The position numbers were made by a program, and so were the translations under genes. DNA of 64,000 bases from Areca catechu (lineage: Eukaryota; Streptophyta; Magnoliopsida; Arecales; Arecaceae): the NCBI GenBank assembly GCA_021397845.1, contig CM038052.1, forward strand, positions 41,562,949 to 41,626,948, given 5' to 3'. How positions within the stretch are numbered: the first letter of the stretch is position 1; every line of letters begins with the position of its first letter. This document shows, piece by piece, positions 11,233-22,944 of the stretch. The notes under the pieces were generated by a model, which was given only the letters and a program-made list of their open reading frames with translations, searched no databases and was not told the DNA's origin.

Positions 11233-12667
11233 TGTTGACCCCTGGAATAATTTTGATGATCACAAAACATTGGAGCATATATTTGATACTAACCCTTTAC
11301 AAATTATTTAAGAAGTTTTGCAGGAATTGGTTACCTTTGTTTAAAATGGTTTTCAAATTTACTTAAAGGTAATTCAATTGAGTTTGCAAAGGCCCTAACT
11401 TATGAATACTGTAATAATGTAAAATGGGCTTAAAAATTATAAATATTTTGATAAAGTATGTAGATTAGCTTCTAGTTGATTCAATGTTGAAGTTTTTGGG
11501 AAGCTTGAAGCATATTCTTAAAAGATTTGTAAGAGCCGACTCAAAATGGCACGGCACGGAGGAAGATTCAAAGTTTCAGAACCAAGAGCCGACTCTTCCA
11601 GAAATATAATTTTTGAAGTTCTAAGAACTAGAGCTGACTCCCAAATCAAGAGCAGACTCTAAGTATATATGTTTATCATGACTGAAAGCTTGAAGGCAAG
11701 AGCCAGCTCCCATAGAAGATTGTTTTTGGCATGTCTGAGAATTCGAGCCGAGTCCTGGAGCTCGAGCCGACTTGTGGAGCCGTTGTCTGCACTTCAACGG
11801 CTAGTTGCTGAAATTGAAATTTGAATTCCAATTCATCTCCAACAGCCATTTCACGAATTCTAAGGTCCTATAATGACCATATCTCATGGAAAACTATAAA
11901 GAAGATTATTTTTGAAGGATTAAACAATAAATTGAGATTTATTACTAAATTTTCTTGAGAAAATAAAGAGCTTTCAAGTTATTCCTCTACCTACCTCAAA
12001 GAGCATTCAAGTTGGATTCAAAGCTTCATCAACTCCACTCTATCATTGAATTCACTCATTGAAGAAAGGAAGAAGCAGCATTGAAGAGCATTAAAGAGCA
12101 CTCAAGGCTTGACTTCATCTTGATCTACATCGGCAACATCAAAACAAACTTGGTTTGTTATAGTTGCTTGTTATTCATTCTTTATCTTTGTTTATTCTCT
12201 AAGAACAGTAAGGGACTGTATCTTAAGAGAGAGTTAAAGGTTTTTAGGTGAACCTTGTAAAATCTAAGTTTGGGTTCTTGATTTTTCCGGTTTAAAACCA
12301 AGTGTTTGGATTTTCTTTGATGATCCCGTGTAAAACCAAAGGGAGTTAGGGTTTCTTTGGTGATCCTGGTAAAACCAAAGTGTATAGATTTGGATTGTGA
12401 GCCTAGTAAAACAATCCGACTGTATTCCATTGGGGGATATAATGGAAATCCCAAGTGATCCTTGGGTAGTGGATGTAGGAGCCGGTTGCTCCGAACCACT
12501 CTATTTCTTGGTGTTTGTAATTGTGCTTTCATTGCTTGATAGCTTTAATTTATTTACTTCTGCTTTGCACACTTCACTTCTACACTAAAAGAATTTCAAA
12601 GTGCATATACTTGCAAAAGATTTTTAAACCCAATTCACCCCCCTCTTGGGAAGCCACCTGGGCAACA
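11233..12667 (+). repeat. Sirevirus 5' LTR (1435 bp)
   Basis: Starts TGTTGACCCC and ends GGGCAACA, immediately before the tRNA primer site. It aligns throughout with 20347-21808. An array of GAGCCGACTC-like palindromic motifs lies at about 11533-11782. Two 19-bp motif-containing units present in the 3' LTR are missing here. Confidence 0.92.
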
Positions 12668-12669
12668 AA

Positions 12670-12685
12670 TGGTATCAGAGCAGAG
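12670..12685 (+). other. Sirevirus primer binding site
   Basis: TGGTATCAGAGCAGAG, two bases after the 5' LTR end, matches the initiator-Met tRNA 3' end used by plant Ty1/copia elements to prime reverse transcription. Confidence 0.9.
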
Positions 12686-12714
12686 TCTCTGAAAGTTACT
12701 TAGAGTAAAGATAT

Positions 12715-14414
12715 ATGGCACATCCCATGAGCACTTCATTGGCCGAAGGTCAATCCATAAATAGACCACCACTTTTCATCGAAATTAATTATACTTATTG
12801 GAAAGCAAGAATGAAGATATACATTCAAGCCGTAGACTTTCATTTATGGAAAATCATCATGAAAGGACCTCACACACCCACAATTAAAGTTAATGATGTA
12901 GAGGTTCCCAAACCAGAAGAGGATTAGGACGAGAATGATATGAAATTAGCTGAATTAAATGCCAAAACAATGAACTTATTGTATTGTGCTTTGGATCCAA
13001 ATGAGTTTAACAGAACTTCAACTTGCAATTCTGCTAAAAAAATTTGAGACAAATTAGAAATCACACACGAAGGCACTTCTCAAGTTAAGACATCAAAAAT
13101 CAATCTACTTGTATATAATTATGAGTTGTTCAAGATGGATCCCAGTGAGACTATATCTACTATGTATACTCGTTTTACTGATATTATAAGTGGTCTCAAG
13201 AGTCTGGGTAGAACTTATTCTAATGCAGATCTTGTTCAAAAAGTCTTAAGATCTTTGCCAGATAAGTGGAAAGCCAAAGTGATAGCAATTCAAGAAGTAA
13301 AGGACCTAAATACACTGCCACTGGATGAACTAGTTGGATCCTTAATCACACATGAATTGGCTATGCAACAAAGGACTGAAGAAGATACAAAAAGAAAGAA
13401 AGCCATTGCATTTAAAGCTACTGAGGAATATAAGAATGAAGAATCTGATTCATCAAATGATGATGATCTTGGAAGTGATGAAATTGCCCTTGTCATGAGG
13501 AAATTCAAAAGGTTTATGGGCAGAAAAAAAATAAACAGATGGAGAAAGCATTACAGAAAAAGTGACTTTGGAAAAGAAAAGGAAAGAGACAAAGAAAAAG
13601 ATAAAGAGAAATATAAAGATAAAGTACCTATCTGCTATGGATGCAAGAAACCAGTACATATCCGTCCTGATTGTCCTGAAGGAAAGAAAAAGATATTCCC
13701 TAGAAAGAAGAAGAAGGCAATGCTAGCTGCTTGGAGTGATAGTGATGAAACTACGTCTATTGAAGAGGATGAAGAGACAACAAAAATAGTACAAATCTAT
13801 CTTATGGGTTTGGAGAATGAGATAAGTACTTCTGAACCTAATTTAGAATTTACTTATGATGAATTATATAATGCATTTTGTGAATTATTGATAGAATATA
13901 AAAAAGCTGATTTAAAATTGAGAGATTTAAAAAATAAATGTGATGTATTTGAAAATGACAAAAATGAATCTTGTGAAAGAAACAAAATCTTACAAAGAGA
14001 ACTAAATTTGGTTTGTAAAAGACTTAAGATTATTCAAGTTAAAAAAGAAGAGCTTTTAGAGAAAAATAAGAATTTGAAAAATGAAAATGATGATCTAAAG
14101 AAGGAAGTTCAAAAATTAAAACCATTAGTTGAAAAATTAGTCCTAAGTTCTAGCAAACTTGAGTTAATCTTAAAAGATCAAAAAGAAATAAATAATAGAT
14201 TTGGAATTGGCTATAAAGGCTCTATTTCAAACACATTTTCTGCTTCTACTTCATATGCTCCTAAATTCATTAGTTCTAAACTTATTAGACCTAAATTTGT
14301 ATCATCTCATAGTTATTATTCAAATTCAAGGATTGTATGCTATGTATGTAATAATATTGGTCATAAAGCTTTTGAATGTCATTTAAAACACAATAACAAA
14401 AAAAAATTAAGAAA
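12715..14414 (+). pseudogene. Sirevirus gag, with two in-frame stops
   Basis: Start at ATG 12715 (MAHPMSTSLAEGQ), followed by the typical Sirevirus gag opening PPLFIEINYTYWKARMKIYI. Stops TAG 12925 and TGA 13045 fall in the same frame; at the second, neighbouring family members carry Trp, so a TGG-to-TGA change is likely. Downstream are LVQKVLRSLPDKW, a lysine-rich stretch, a zinc knuckle CYGCKKPVHIRPDC (C-x2-C-x4-H-x4-C) near 13630, a long Lys/Glu/Leu coiled coil (about 13850-14180), and a second knuckle CYVCNNIGHKAFEC near 14338. Gag packages element RNA into virus-like particles. The frame is lost after an A-rich run near 14400-14414. Confidence 0.88.
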
Positions 14415-15850
14415 GTTTGGGTTCCAAAAGGAACCATTTTCACTAACTTGCAAGGACCCAAGAGAGCTTGGGTACCTAATTCTATTAAATGATTATTTTG
14501 CAGGGATGTCTTACAGCCACAAGCATAAAGAAAAGATGGTATTTGGATAGTGGCTGTTCAATATACATGACAGGTGATGATGATCAATTCTTCACCCTAG
14601 AACAGAAGAATGGTGGAATGGTAACATTTCGTGACAATAGAAAAGGAAGGATAATCATAATTGGTAAAATCAAAATTACTCTTACATTTATTGAAAATGT
14701 ATTACTGGTAAAAAAATTAAAGCATAATCTTTTGAGTATTAGTCAGCTATGTGACATTGGTTATAATGTATTCTTCAAGTCATCAATGTGTATAGTAGTT
14801 GATCCTCTTGACTTTAGTACTAAGTTCATTGGACACAGACTTGGTATTATTTATATGGTAGATCTTAATGATCTAGCAATGTCAAGTAATACAAGTCTTA
14901 TGGCAATGAATGACAAGAGCAAAGAATCAAGTTTACTATGGCATAGGCAACTTGGTCATGCTAGTATGGACACAATAGCTAAATTGATTTCAAATGACTT
15001 AGTCAATGGTTTGCCAAAGTTTAAAGTTAATTTTGATTATGTTTGTGATGCATGTCAGTTAGGAAAACAAGTGAGGGGGAGTTTTAAATCTAAAAACATA
15101 GTTTCAACTTCTAGACTCTTAGAGCTACTTCACATGGACCTATTTGGACCTACTAGGACTACCAGCCTAGGTGGTATGAAATATGGACTTGTGATTGTAG
15201 ATGATTTTTCAAGATACAGATGGGTTTTGTTTATTGCACATAAAGATGATACTTTTAATGTATTCAAAAAATTTTGCAAAAGAGTTATAAATTTAAAAAA
15301 CTTATATGTTATTTCAATTCGTAGTGATCATGGCACCGAATTTGAAAACCAGTATTTTGATCGTTTTTGCACAAAGCACGGTATTGATCATAACTTTTCT
15401 GCACCTAGAACACCACAGCAAAATGGTGTTGTATAAAGAAAGAATCGTACTTTGGAAGAGATGTCCAGAATAATACTTTATGAAGGAAATCTTCCAAAAT
15501 ACTTTTGGGCAAAAGCTGTTAATACTGCATGCTATATTTTAAACAGAGTTTTGATTAGACCTATTATTAGAAAAACCCTCTATGAGCTTTGAAACAATAG
15601 AAAACCAAATATCAAATATTTTCATATTTTTGGATGCAAATGTTTTGTTCTCAATAATGGAAAAGACAATCTTGGTAAATTTGATGCAAAATCTGATGAG
15701 GCTATTTTTCTTGGATATTCTTTAAATAGTAAAGCCTATCGAGTTTTCAATAAAAGAACCTTAAATGTTGAAGAATTTGTTTATGTTGTTTTCAATAAAT
15801 CTGACATTACATCTTCGAGAAAGGAAGATTTTGCTGATGATGATGTGGTA
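14415..15850 (+). pseudogene. Sirevirus pol: protease and integrase
   Basis: A short piece in one frame (VWVPKGTIF..GPKRAWVP, from 14415) is followed from about 14489 by another frame. That frame contains the protease motif WYLDSGCS (catalytic Asp codon 14546), pre-integrase LLWHRQLGHASM with CDACQLGK (HHCC zinc site), and the integrase core with HMDLFGP (Asp 15137) and SDHGTEFEN (Asp 15326). The third catalytic residue, the Glu expected 35 residues on in NGVVE, is a TAA stop at 15434-15436. The frame continues after the stop (RKNRTLEEMSR). Another TGA follows near 15590 at an expected Trp (or similar) after YEL, and the downstream linker is broken. Confidence 0.88.
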
Positions 15851-15987
15851 CACTAGAGCATGGAATGAAAAACTTGACTCTTAAAGACAAACAATCAGGT
15901 CAACCACATGAAGAAGAGGTGAGTAAAAAGCATGATAATATACCTAAAGATGAAGGTATGTACAATCACACCCTAAAGAATTAATTA

Positions 15988-17568
15988 TAGAAGACCCATC
16001 TCAAGGTGTTAAAACTAGATATGCACATAGAGATGTACATGATTTAATTGCTTTTGTTTCTCATGTAGAACCTCATAATATAAAAGAAGCTGAAACTGAT
16101 CCTAATTGGATGTTAGCAATGCAAGATGAATTAAACCAATTTAGAAGAAATAATATCTGGACCTTAGTAGAAAGACCCAATGATCATCCTGTTATAGGCA
16201 CTAAGTGGGTTTACAGAAATAAACTAGATGAAGATGGAAATATAATTAAAAATAATGCTAGATTGGTTGCACAAGGATATAATCAAGAAGAATGAATAGA
16301 TTTTGATGAAACTTATGTACCTGTAGCTAGATTAGAAGCCATTAGATTACTACTAGCTTATGCATGCTTTATGAATTTCAAGTTATTTCAAATGGATGTA
16401 AAGAGTACTTTTTGAATGGATTTTTATCTAAAGAAGTTTTTGTTGAGCAACCTCCCGGTTTTATCGATCATATTTTTCTAAATCATGTTTTTAAACTGAA
16501 TAAATCTTTATATGGTCTGAAACAGGCACCTAGAGCCTAGTATGATAGACTAAGCAAATTTTTAGTTATAAATAAATTTGTAAGAGGTAGTGTTGACACC
16601 ACACTGTTTATTCAAAGAAAGAAAAATAATATTTTAGTTGTTCAAATATATGTTGATGACATTATCTTTAGATCTATTGATGAATCTTTGTGTCAAGAAT
16701 TTGCTAAGCTAATGCAGGGAGAATTCGAAATGAGCTTGATGGGCGAATTGAGTTACTTTCTTAAACTTCAAATTAAACAAACTAAAGAAGGTATTCTGAT
16801 CAACTAAGCCAAGTACATTAAAGAAATAATCAAGAAGTTTGGCATGGAATCAAGCAAGGTAATTGGAACACTAATGAGTCCTGCATGTAGACTTGAAAAG
16901 ATGAGAATGGCACAAATGTTGATCAAAAGTTGTACCGAGGTATGATTGGATCATTACTTTATTTAACAGCTAGTAGACCTGATATATTATTTAGTGTTTG
17001 TATGTATATACATTTTTAATCTAATCCTAAAGAATCACACATCACAGCTGTTAAAAGAATTATTAAATACTTGAAAGGCACCTATAATGTAGGTTTGTGG
17101 TATTCCAAACACATATCACTGAAATTAATTAGTTATTCTAATGCTGATTATGGAGGATGTAAAATAGATAGAAAGAGCACAAGTGGCACCTGTCAATTTC
17201 TAGGTGTTAACTTGATCTCTTGACACTGTCGCAAACAGAACTCTGTAGCTTTATCTACTGCTGAGGCAGAATATGTAGCTGCTGTGAGCTATTGTGCTCA
17301 AGTGTTATTGATCAAGCAACAACTAGAAGATTATGATGTTGTCCAATCTAAAATTCCTATTAAATGTGACAATACTAGTGCTATTAATTTATCAAAAATT
17401 CTAATTCAGCACTCACAAACTAAGCACATTGAAATTTGATATCATTTTATTCGTGATATGTTTTAAACAATGTTGTGGAACTTGAATTTGTACCTACTGA
17501 AGACCAACTAGCGGACATTTTCACTAAACCTTTATGTCTAGATAGATTTGAGAAAATTAGAGGATAAT
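15988..17568 (+). pseudogene. Sirevirus pol: reverse transcriptase and RNase H
   Basis: Reverse transcriptase is recognised from WMLAMQDELNQF, IGTKWVYRNKLDEDGN and ARLVAQGYNQEE (then TGA 16293 where the family has Gly), ETYVPVARLEAIRLL, FQMDVKS (one base lost just after, shifting the frame), SLYGLKQAPRA and the catalytic YVDD box, intact at 16649-16660. RNase H follows: ISYSNADYGGCKIDRKSTSG, ALSTAEAEYVAA, IKCDNTSAINLSK. Several more stops occur (for example in place of Trp after LIS near 17220, and near 17440). The domain ends TKPLCLDRFEKIRG at about 17566. Confidence 0.88.
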
Positions 17569-17937
17569 TAGGGTTATGTGACCCATTTTAAACCTATCTG
17601 ACCTAATTTTTAAAAATTAAAGAAAAATTATTTAAAAACTTCAAACTTCTCTTTAGAGCATAGGGCAACATAGTTTAGACTGTAGAAACCCTTACAAACT
17701 GAGTTTGATCCATTTTGATTTTTAGAATAGAATTTTGCTCGAGCCGACTCGAGTTCTCAGAGCTCTAGGTGAGCCGGCTCGCAGGTCGGGCCGAAGCTTT
17801 TTAAGTAGGGTTTCCTCTTTCCCTATTCATTATATTTTCTAGATTTTAACCATTTTATCTTTGCCGACTCCTCACTCCACACTAGAAAACTCTCCAAAAA
17901 TCCTCTCTAACCTTCTCAAACCTTTAATCTTTGGAGA
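17569..17937 (+). other. Spacer between pol and third ORF with palindromic motifs
   Basis: Non-coding. Around 17739-17790 it carries GAGCCGACTCGAG and GAGCCGGCTCG, the same palindrome class that is arrayed in the LTRs. Confidence 0.6.
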
Positions 17938-19583
17938 ATGGCGCCTCACAAGGCGGTGGCAAAGAAAACAACAAGGGTTGTAAGGACTTGGCTGAGGAAA
18001 GGAGGAGCAAGAGGCGAATGGATACCTCAATTCCACAAGAAGAACAACAGACTGAGCTAGAGGAAGTTGTTCCAGCATCCCGGCAAGTCATTCCAATGGA
18101 AAATCGATAAGTGACGCCTGGTAGGTGCATCGATTTTAGTTTTCTAGAACAAGAATAGTTAAATATTGGTATATGGCTTGAAAGACAGGGTTGGAAGGAT
18201 TTTTGTCAATTAAATGTTCCAACTTATCCAAATCTGGTTCGACAATTCTTTGAGAACATGTCACTAGGAGCTTTTCATATTGAAGGAATAGTAAAAGGGA
18301 AATTGATAGAGGTGAATGAGCAGAAACTTTCAAATTTGTTGAATATACCTAAAGAAGGAGATTGCTATTTGGTTATGAAGGAAAAAGTGAAGACTCTTAT
18401 ACTCATCTTGGGAAGATCTAATGTGAAAGGAATTATTCATGTAAGTGCAAACCAGCTCTCATTGAAAATGAGGCTATTGCACAACATCATTAGCTAAATT
18501 TTCCTACCCAGGACAGGTAGATTCGACTGGGTTAGCGAGAGAGATCTTACATTCATGAGGCGACTGATTTAGGGGGAGCCGCTCAACCTTCCATTTATTA
18601 TGATTTCTCGGATGAGAGAGGCTATACGTAGGGCACGAGCCTATTTGCCCTACTGGATGGTGTTTACTTTGTTGTTCCAGGATGTTGATATTGATCTTAC
18701 TGGAGAGGACTGTCATTTGTTGCTGCACACCGACAGGTACACAGTGAAATCTCTGACCAGAATGGGATTTATTAAGGTTGATGGAAATTGGATCAGGAAG
18801 ACCTCAGGAGTTCCAGTAGCACACTCAGAGGACTCATATGATGATGTACAGGATGCACAGGGACATGGTGAGCAGACTGAGGGATAGACTGATGAGGCTA
18901 GACCATCCGAGTCAGCTCCTGCTTCTCCACATTCACCAGTCAGGACTCCTATTGCTGCTAGAGTTGATACTGATGATAGACTTCACAGAATTTTAGAGGA
19001 GATTTCTTGTCTTAGGACTGACACTGACAGGAGGATTAGTTCTCTACAGTCTGAGATGCAGCAGGGCTTTCATGATATTATGGCTATATTGAGACAGCTA
19101 TCTGCGGCCAGCCAGCATGCACCTTCTACTTCCACAGCGACTGGCACAGGGACTGGAACAGCGACTGGCACGGGCACTGAGACTGGTATTGGCACACATG
19201 CTGAGCAAGGACAGGAGACACATTGTACTGATGCACCGTATCATGCCACACCTGCTGTTGGTGAGCCTCAGGATAGTATGGAGGCTGCTGGATCTGCTGA
19301 TGTTGGAGTGTCTCCTGCTACTCAGATGCTTTCATCCACCAGCACTTTGGCCCTATCTCTTGATCCACCTACTGCCAGACTTACACCCATTTTTATTTCA
19401 TCTGAATCAAAAACCAAACCTAAACCTAAATCTAAAGTAACTAGGACTTCTACGCATACTAGGACTAGGATTAGGGATCTCCGACCTAGGTTCCCTAAGT
19501 TCAAACCTAGTCCAGGTATTATAGAGGTTGGTTCCTCCTCTGATGAGGAAGAACCTGATAGTAATCCTAGCACCTCATTCTGA
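17938..19583 (+). pseudogene. Sirevirus third ORF (env-like / plant transposon protein)
   Basis: An ATG at 17938 opens MAPHKAVAKKTTRVV, but the main frame is the one that includes 18018 onward (MDTSIPQEEQQ), so one frameshift lies between. That frame then reads FLEQE, stop, WLERQGWKDFCQLNVPTYPN, LVRQFFENMSLGAF, and after a stop at 18495 continues MISRMREAIRRARAYLPYW and LTRMGFIKVDG. The C-terminal third has an alternating Thr-Gly stretch (19141-19195), a Lys/Pro-rich patch and an acidic SSDEEEPD tail before the stop at 19581. Stops also occur near 18108, 18158, 18569 and 18885. This ORF is a hallmark of Sireviruses; its function is unproven, and no membrane segment or signal peptide is evident here. 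Confidence 0.8.
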
Positions 19584-20346
19584 TGTTTAGGTTTTATCTT
19601 TTGAGACTTTTTGTTGTTATATTTTGATTATGTGATACTATTTTGTTGTGCCATGGCACATTTGTAAAGTATCACATATGCTATGTATTGACTTGTTTCT
19701 CATATATATATACTTCACTTGGTATGAATTAGTGTTATGAATGAATTAATGTTATGAATATATGTTATGAATGAATGTCCAATTCTCATACACCTTTTGT
19801 TGATGACAAAAAGGGGGAGAATGGAGACTGTGGTTGGCATGAAAAAGAAAAAAAGCTATATTAATAAATCTATGATATATTGATTCATGAAAGGAAGTTA
19901 TGTTGATTCATGAAAATTTCTTGGAAATCTATGTTGATTCATGAAAATTGCTCAAAATTGTTTACAAATGCGATATGGATAATTGAATGTTATGAAACTT
20001 TGATGAAATATATGTTTGATTCATGAAAATTTGATGAAACTTAAGTTTACTTCAAAAGTTTGAAAATTTTCATAAGTTTCGATATGCATTGTATGGTTAA
20101 TACCCTTGATACATCATGTATCGATACATCATATTATGATACATATGATACATCATGTTTTGATACACTTGATACATATGATATGTAGTATTCAATACCA
20201 TACATTTGATATATTTTGGCACATTGTATCGATACACCGATACCTAACCTATATGATACGCATAGACTTGAAATTACTGCAATTGTAAAGTGCTTTCAAT
20301 TTTTTAATCATGCCTAGTATTTTGTCATCATCAAAAAGGGGGAGAT
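19584..20346 (+). other. Sirevirus 3' non-coding region with two polypurine tracts
   Basis: Holds two copies of the tract AAAAAGGGGGAGA, at about 19810-19822 (after TGATGAC) and at 20333-20345 directly before the 3' LTR. The second primes plus-strand DNA synthesis. Repeated TATGAATG and TTGATTCATGAAA segments (19720-20020) and a GATACAT palindrome cluster (20100-20260) fill the rest. Confidence 0.8.
20100..20260 (+). repeat. GATACAT direct and inverted repeat cluster
   Basis: At least eight GATACAT/GATACAC/GATATGT-type units, many in opposite orientation (for example CATGTATCGATACATC), could fold into alternative hairpins in element RNA. It sits between the two polypurine tracts. Confidence 0.6.
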
Positions 20347-21808
20347 TGTTGACCCCTGGAATGATTTTGATGATCACAAAATATTGGAGCATGTATTTGA
20401 TACTAACCCTTTACAAATTGTTTAAGAAGTTTTGCAGGAATTGGTTACCTTTGTTTAAAATGGTTTTCAAATTTACTTAAAGGTAATTCAATTGAGTTTG
20501 TAAAGGCCCTAACTTATGAATACTGTAATCATGTAAAATGGGCTTAAAAATTGTAAATATTTTGATAAAGTATGTAGATTAGCTTCTAGTTGATTCAATG
20601 TTGAAGTTTTTGGGAAGCTTGAAGCATATTCTTAAAAGATTTATAAGAGCCGACTCAAAATGGCACGGCACGGAGGAAGATTCAAAGTTTCAGAACCAAG
20701 AGCCGACTCCCAGTTCAAGAGCCGACTCTTCCAGAAATATAGTTTTTGAAGTTCTGAGAACTAGAGCCGACTCCCAGATCAAGAGCAGACTCTAGGTATG
20801 TATGTTTGTCATGACTGAAAGCTTGAAGGCAAGAGTCGACTCCTAGTCCAAGAGCCAGCTCCCACAGAAGTTTGTTTTTGGCCTGTCTGAGACTTCGAGC
20901 CGACTCCTGGAGCTCGAGCCGACTCATGGAGCCGTTGTTTGCACTTCAACGTCTAGTTACTGAAATTAAAACTTGAATTCCAATTCATCTCCAACGGTCA
21001 TTTCATGAATTCCAAGGCCCTACAACGGCCATATATCATGGAAAACTATAAAGGGGATTATTTTTGAAGGATTAAACAATTAATTGAGATTTATTGCTGA
21101 ATTTTCTTGAGAAAACAAAAAGCTTTCAAGTTATTCCTCTACCTACCTCAAAGAGCATTCAAGTTGGATTCAAAGCTTCACCAACTCCACTTTATCATTG
21201 AATCCACTCATTGTAGAAGGGAAGAAGCAGCATTGAAGAGCACTCAAGGCTTGACTTCATCTTGATCTATATCGGCAACATCAAAACAAACTTGGTTTGT
21301 TGTAGTTGCTTGTTATTCATTCTTTATCTTTGTTTATTCTCTAAGAACAGCAAGGGGCTGTATCTTAAGAGAGTTAAAGGTTTTTAGATGAACTTTGTAA
21401 AACCTAAGTTTGGGTTCTTGGTTTTTCCGGTTTAAAACCAAGTGTTTGGGTTTTCTTTGGTGATCCCGTGTAAAACTAAAGGGAGTTAGGATTTCTTTGG
21501 TGATCCCGGTAAAACCAAAGTGTATAGGTTTAGATTATGAGCCTAGTCAAACAATTCGACTGTATTCCGGTTGGGGGATATAGTGGAAATCCCAAGTGGT
21601 CCTTGGGTAGTGGATATAGGAGCCGGTTGCTCCGAACTACTCTATTTCTTGGTGTTTATGATTGTGCTTTCAATGCTTGATAGTTTTAATTTATTTACTT
21701 CCGCTTTGCACACTTCATTTCTATACTAAAAGAATTTCAAAGTGCATATACTTGCAAAAGATTTTTAAACCCAATTCACCCCCCTCTTGGGAAGCCACCT
21801 GGGCAACA
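20347..21808 (+). repeat. Sirevirus 3' LTR (1462 bp)
   Basis: Begins TGTTGACCCC right after the polypurine tract and ends GGGCAACA. The GAGCCGACTC-type array spans 20647-20925 and has two more 19-bp units than the 5' LTR. Followed by GGCCT, the altered copy of the 5-bp target duplication. Confidence 0.92.
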
Positions 21809-22944
21809 GGCCTGCTGCGATTAACCTGTATCTGCCACGTACTCAGACGTCATGGATTTTAAGTATCAGGACAGCTTGGTATCAATAGAGGGGGCTTAGA
21901 CATTATATCCCATTGTATTCAACTAAGTCTGCCTCGGTGGTTAATTAACCAGGTCTAAGTTGTTGCTCGATAAACATGCATAGGGAAACATCATGTCAGT
22001 CGATGCTTAGTCGGGCCTAGTTTCTTGATCCAGGTAGTTGTAGTTATTCGGTGTAGCTACTGGCTTGGTCATCTCTTCTTAGTTAGTAGTGCGATAGGTT
22101 CTCGAGACCGAGTAAGCAGTTGTCATAACAAGTCTAATCCTTATATTTGGATTGAAGTCTCGTAATGCCTATAAAAAACTTTTTTTTTGGTGTAGAATTT
22201 TTAAAAACTTTTTTGATAAAGTTATATTTTTAAAAAAGGTCTTATAATATCCATATATTATTTCCTATTTGCTTGGCTATATATATACATATATATTATT
22301 TTTTTTCCAGTAGACTATTACGAGTATAAATGGCGGTAAATAAGGAATTGAGAATAAAAGCCAGAACAACTATTATTCCCACTCCTATCTAATAATTATT
22401 CATCCAAGATGGCTTGTATTCATTGAAATAATCAATCGACGGGCTAGAATGTTAGAAAAAAGCCATGGACTTACAAAACACCATGCTACATTCAAGATTC
22501 CTAACCTATCATCCTAAACTTTAAACCTGGCCAATGCCGCAAGATCGTTCAATTTGACCTTATATAAACCGCCAAACAAGTTGGCTAATTTTATGGAGCG
22601 AGATTTTTAGTTGAATCAAGTATACCGCTGAATCAGTAAACCAGTCCAATCATGAATCCAAATGCACAAAATGCGTGTGCATGTCTTCATTTTTCCTTCT
22701 ATCTCTTTTTACCAGCATTTATGTACCTCGATATCTAGTTGGATGGTCCACTTGATGGATCTGGTTCAACCAATAATCCCCCTTGCACCGAACCATTTGA
22801 CCAAATTATAGATGAATTGTCATCAGGTTCAATGAATCTTTTAGCCCTTTTTTAGCAAAAGCAAAAGCAAAAAAAAAAAAAAAAAAAAATTGACAGACTG
22901 CATTAACCAATTCTCAATAATTTTTGTAATTGCATTAAAATATC
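21809..22944. other. Non-coding flank of the Sirevirus, right side
   Basis: The first about 370 bases continue the interrupted host repeat from 11232. The rest is AT-rich with a 21-base A run at 22869-22889 and a TATATATA stretch near 22280. No gene seen. Confidence 0.4.

Larger units (their letters stand above)
11233..21808 (+). mobile_element. Full-length Sirevirus (Ty1/copia), 10,576 bp
   Basis: Complete layout: 5' LTR, primer site, gag, protease-integrase, reverse transcriptase-RNase H, a third ORF, polypurine tract and 3' LTR. LTRs begin TGTTGACCCC and end GGGCAACA. The flanking 5 bases are GGCTT on the left (11228-11232) and GGCCT on the right (21809-21813), a target duplication with one later change. 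Known Sirevirus traits present are long LTRs, an extra ORF after pol, and repeated AAAAAGGGGGAGA polypurine tracts. All three coding regions contain stops or frameshifts, so it is defective. LTR divergence over the compared first about 90 bases is around 4-5%, indicating an insertion that is not recent. Confidence 0.92.

Noticed and set aside
19117..19440. Leu-rich 107-codon + strand frame
   Set aside because: It is an alternative frame of the Sirevirus third ORF, whose Thr-Gly and acidic tail frame fits the family.
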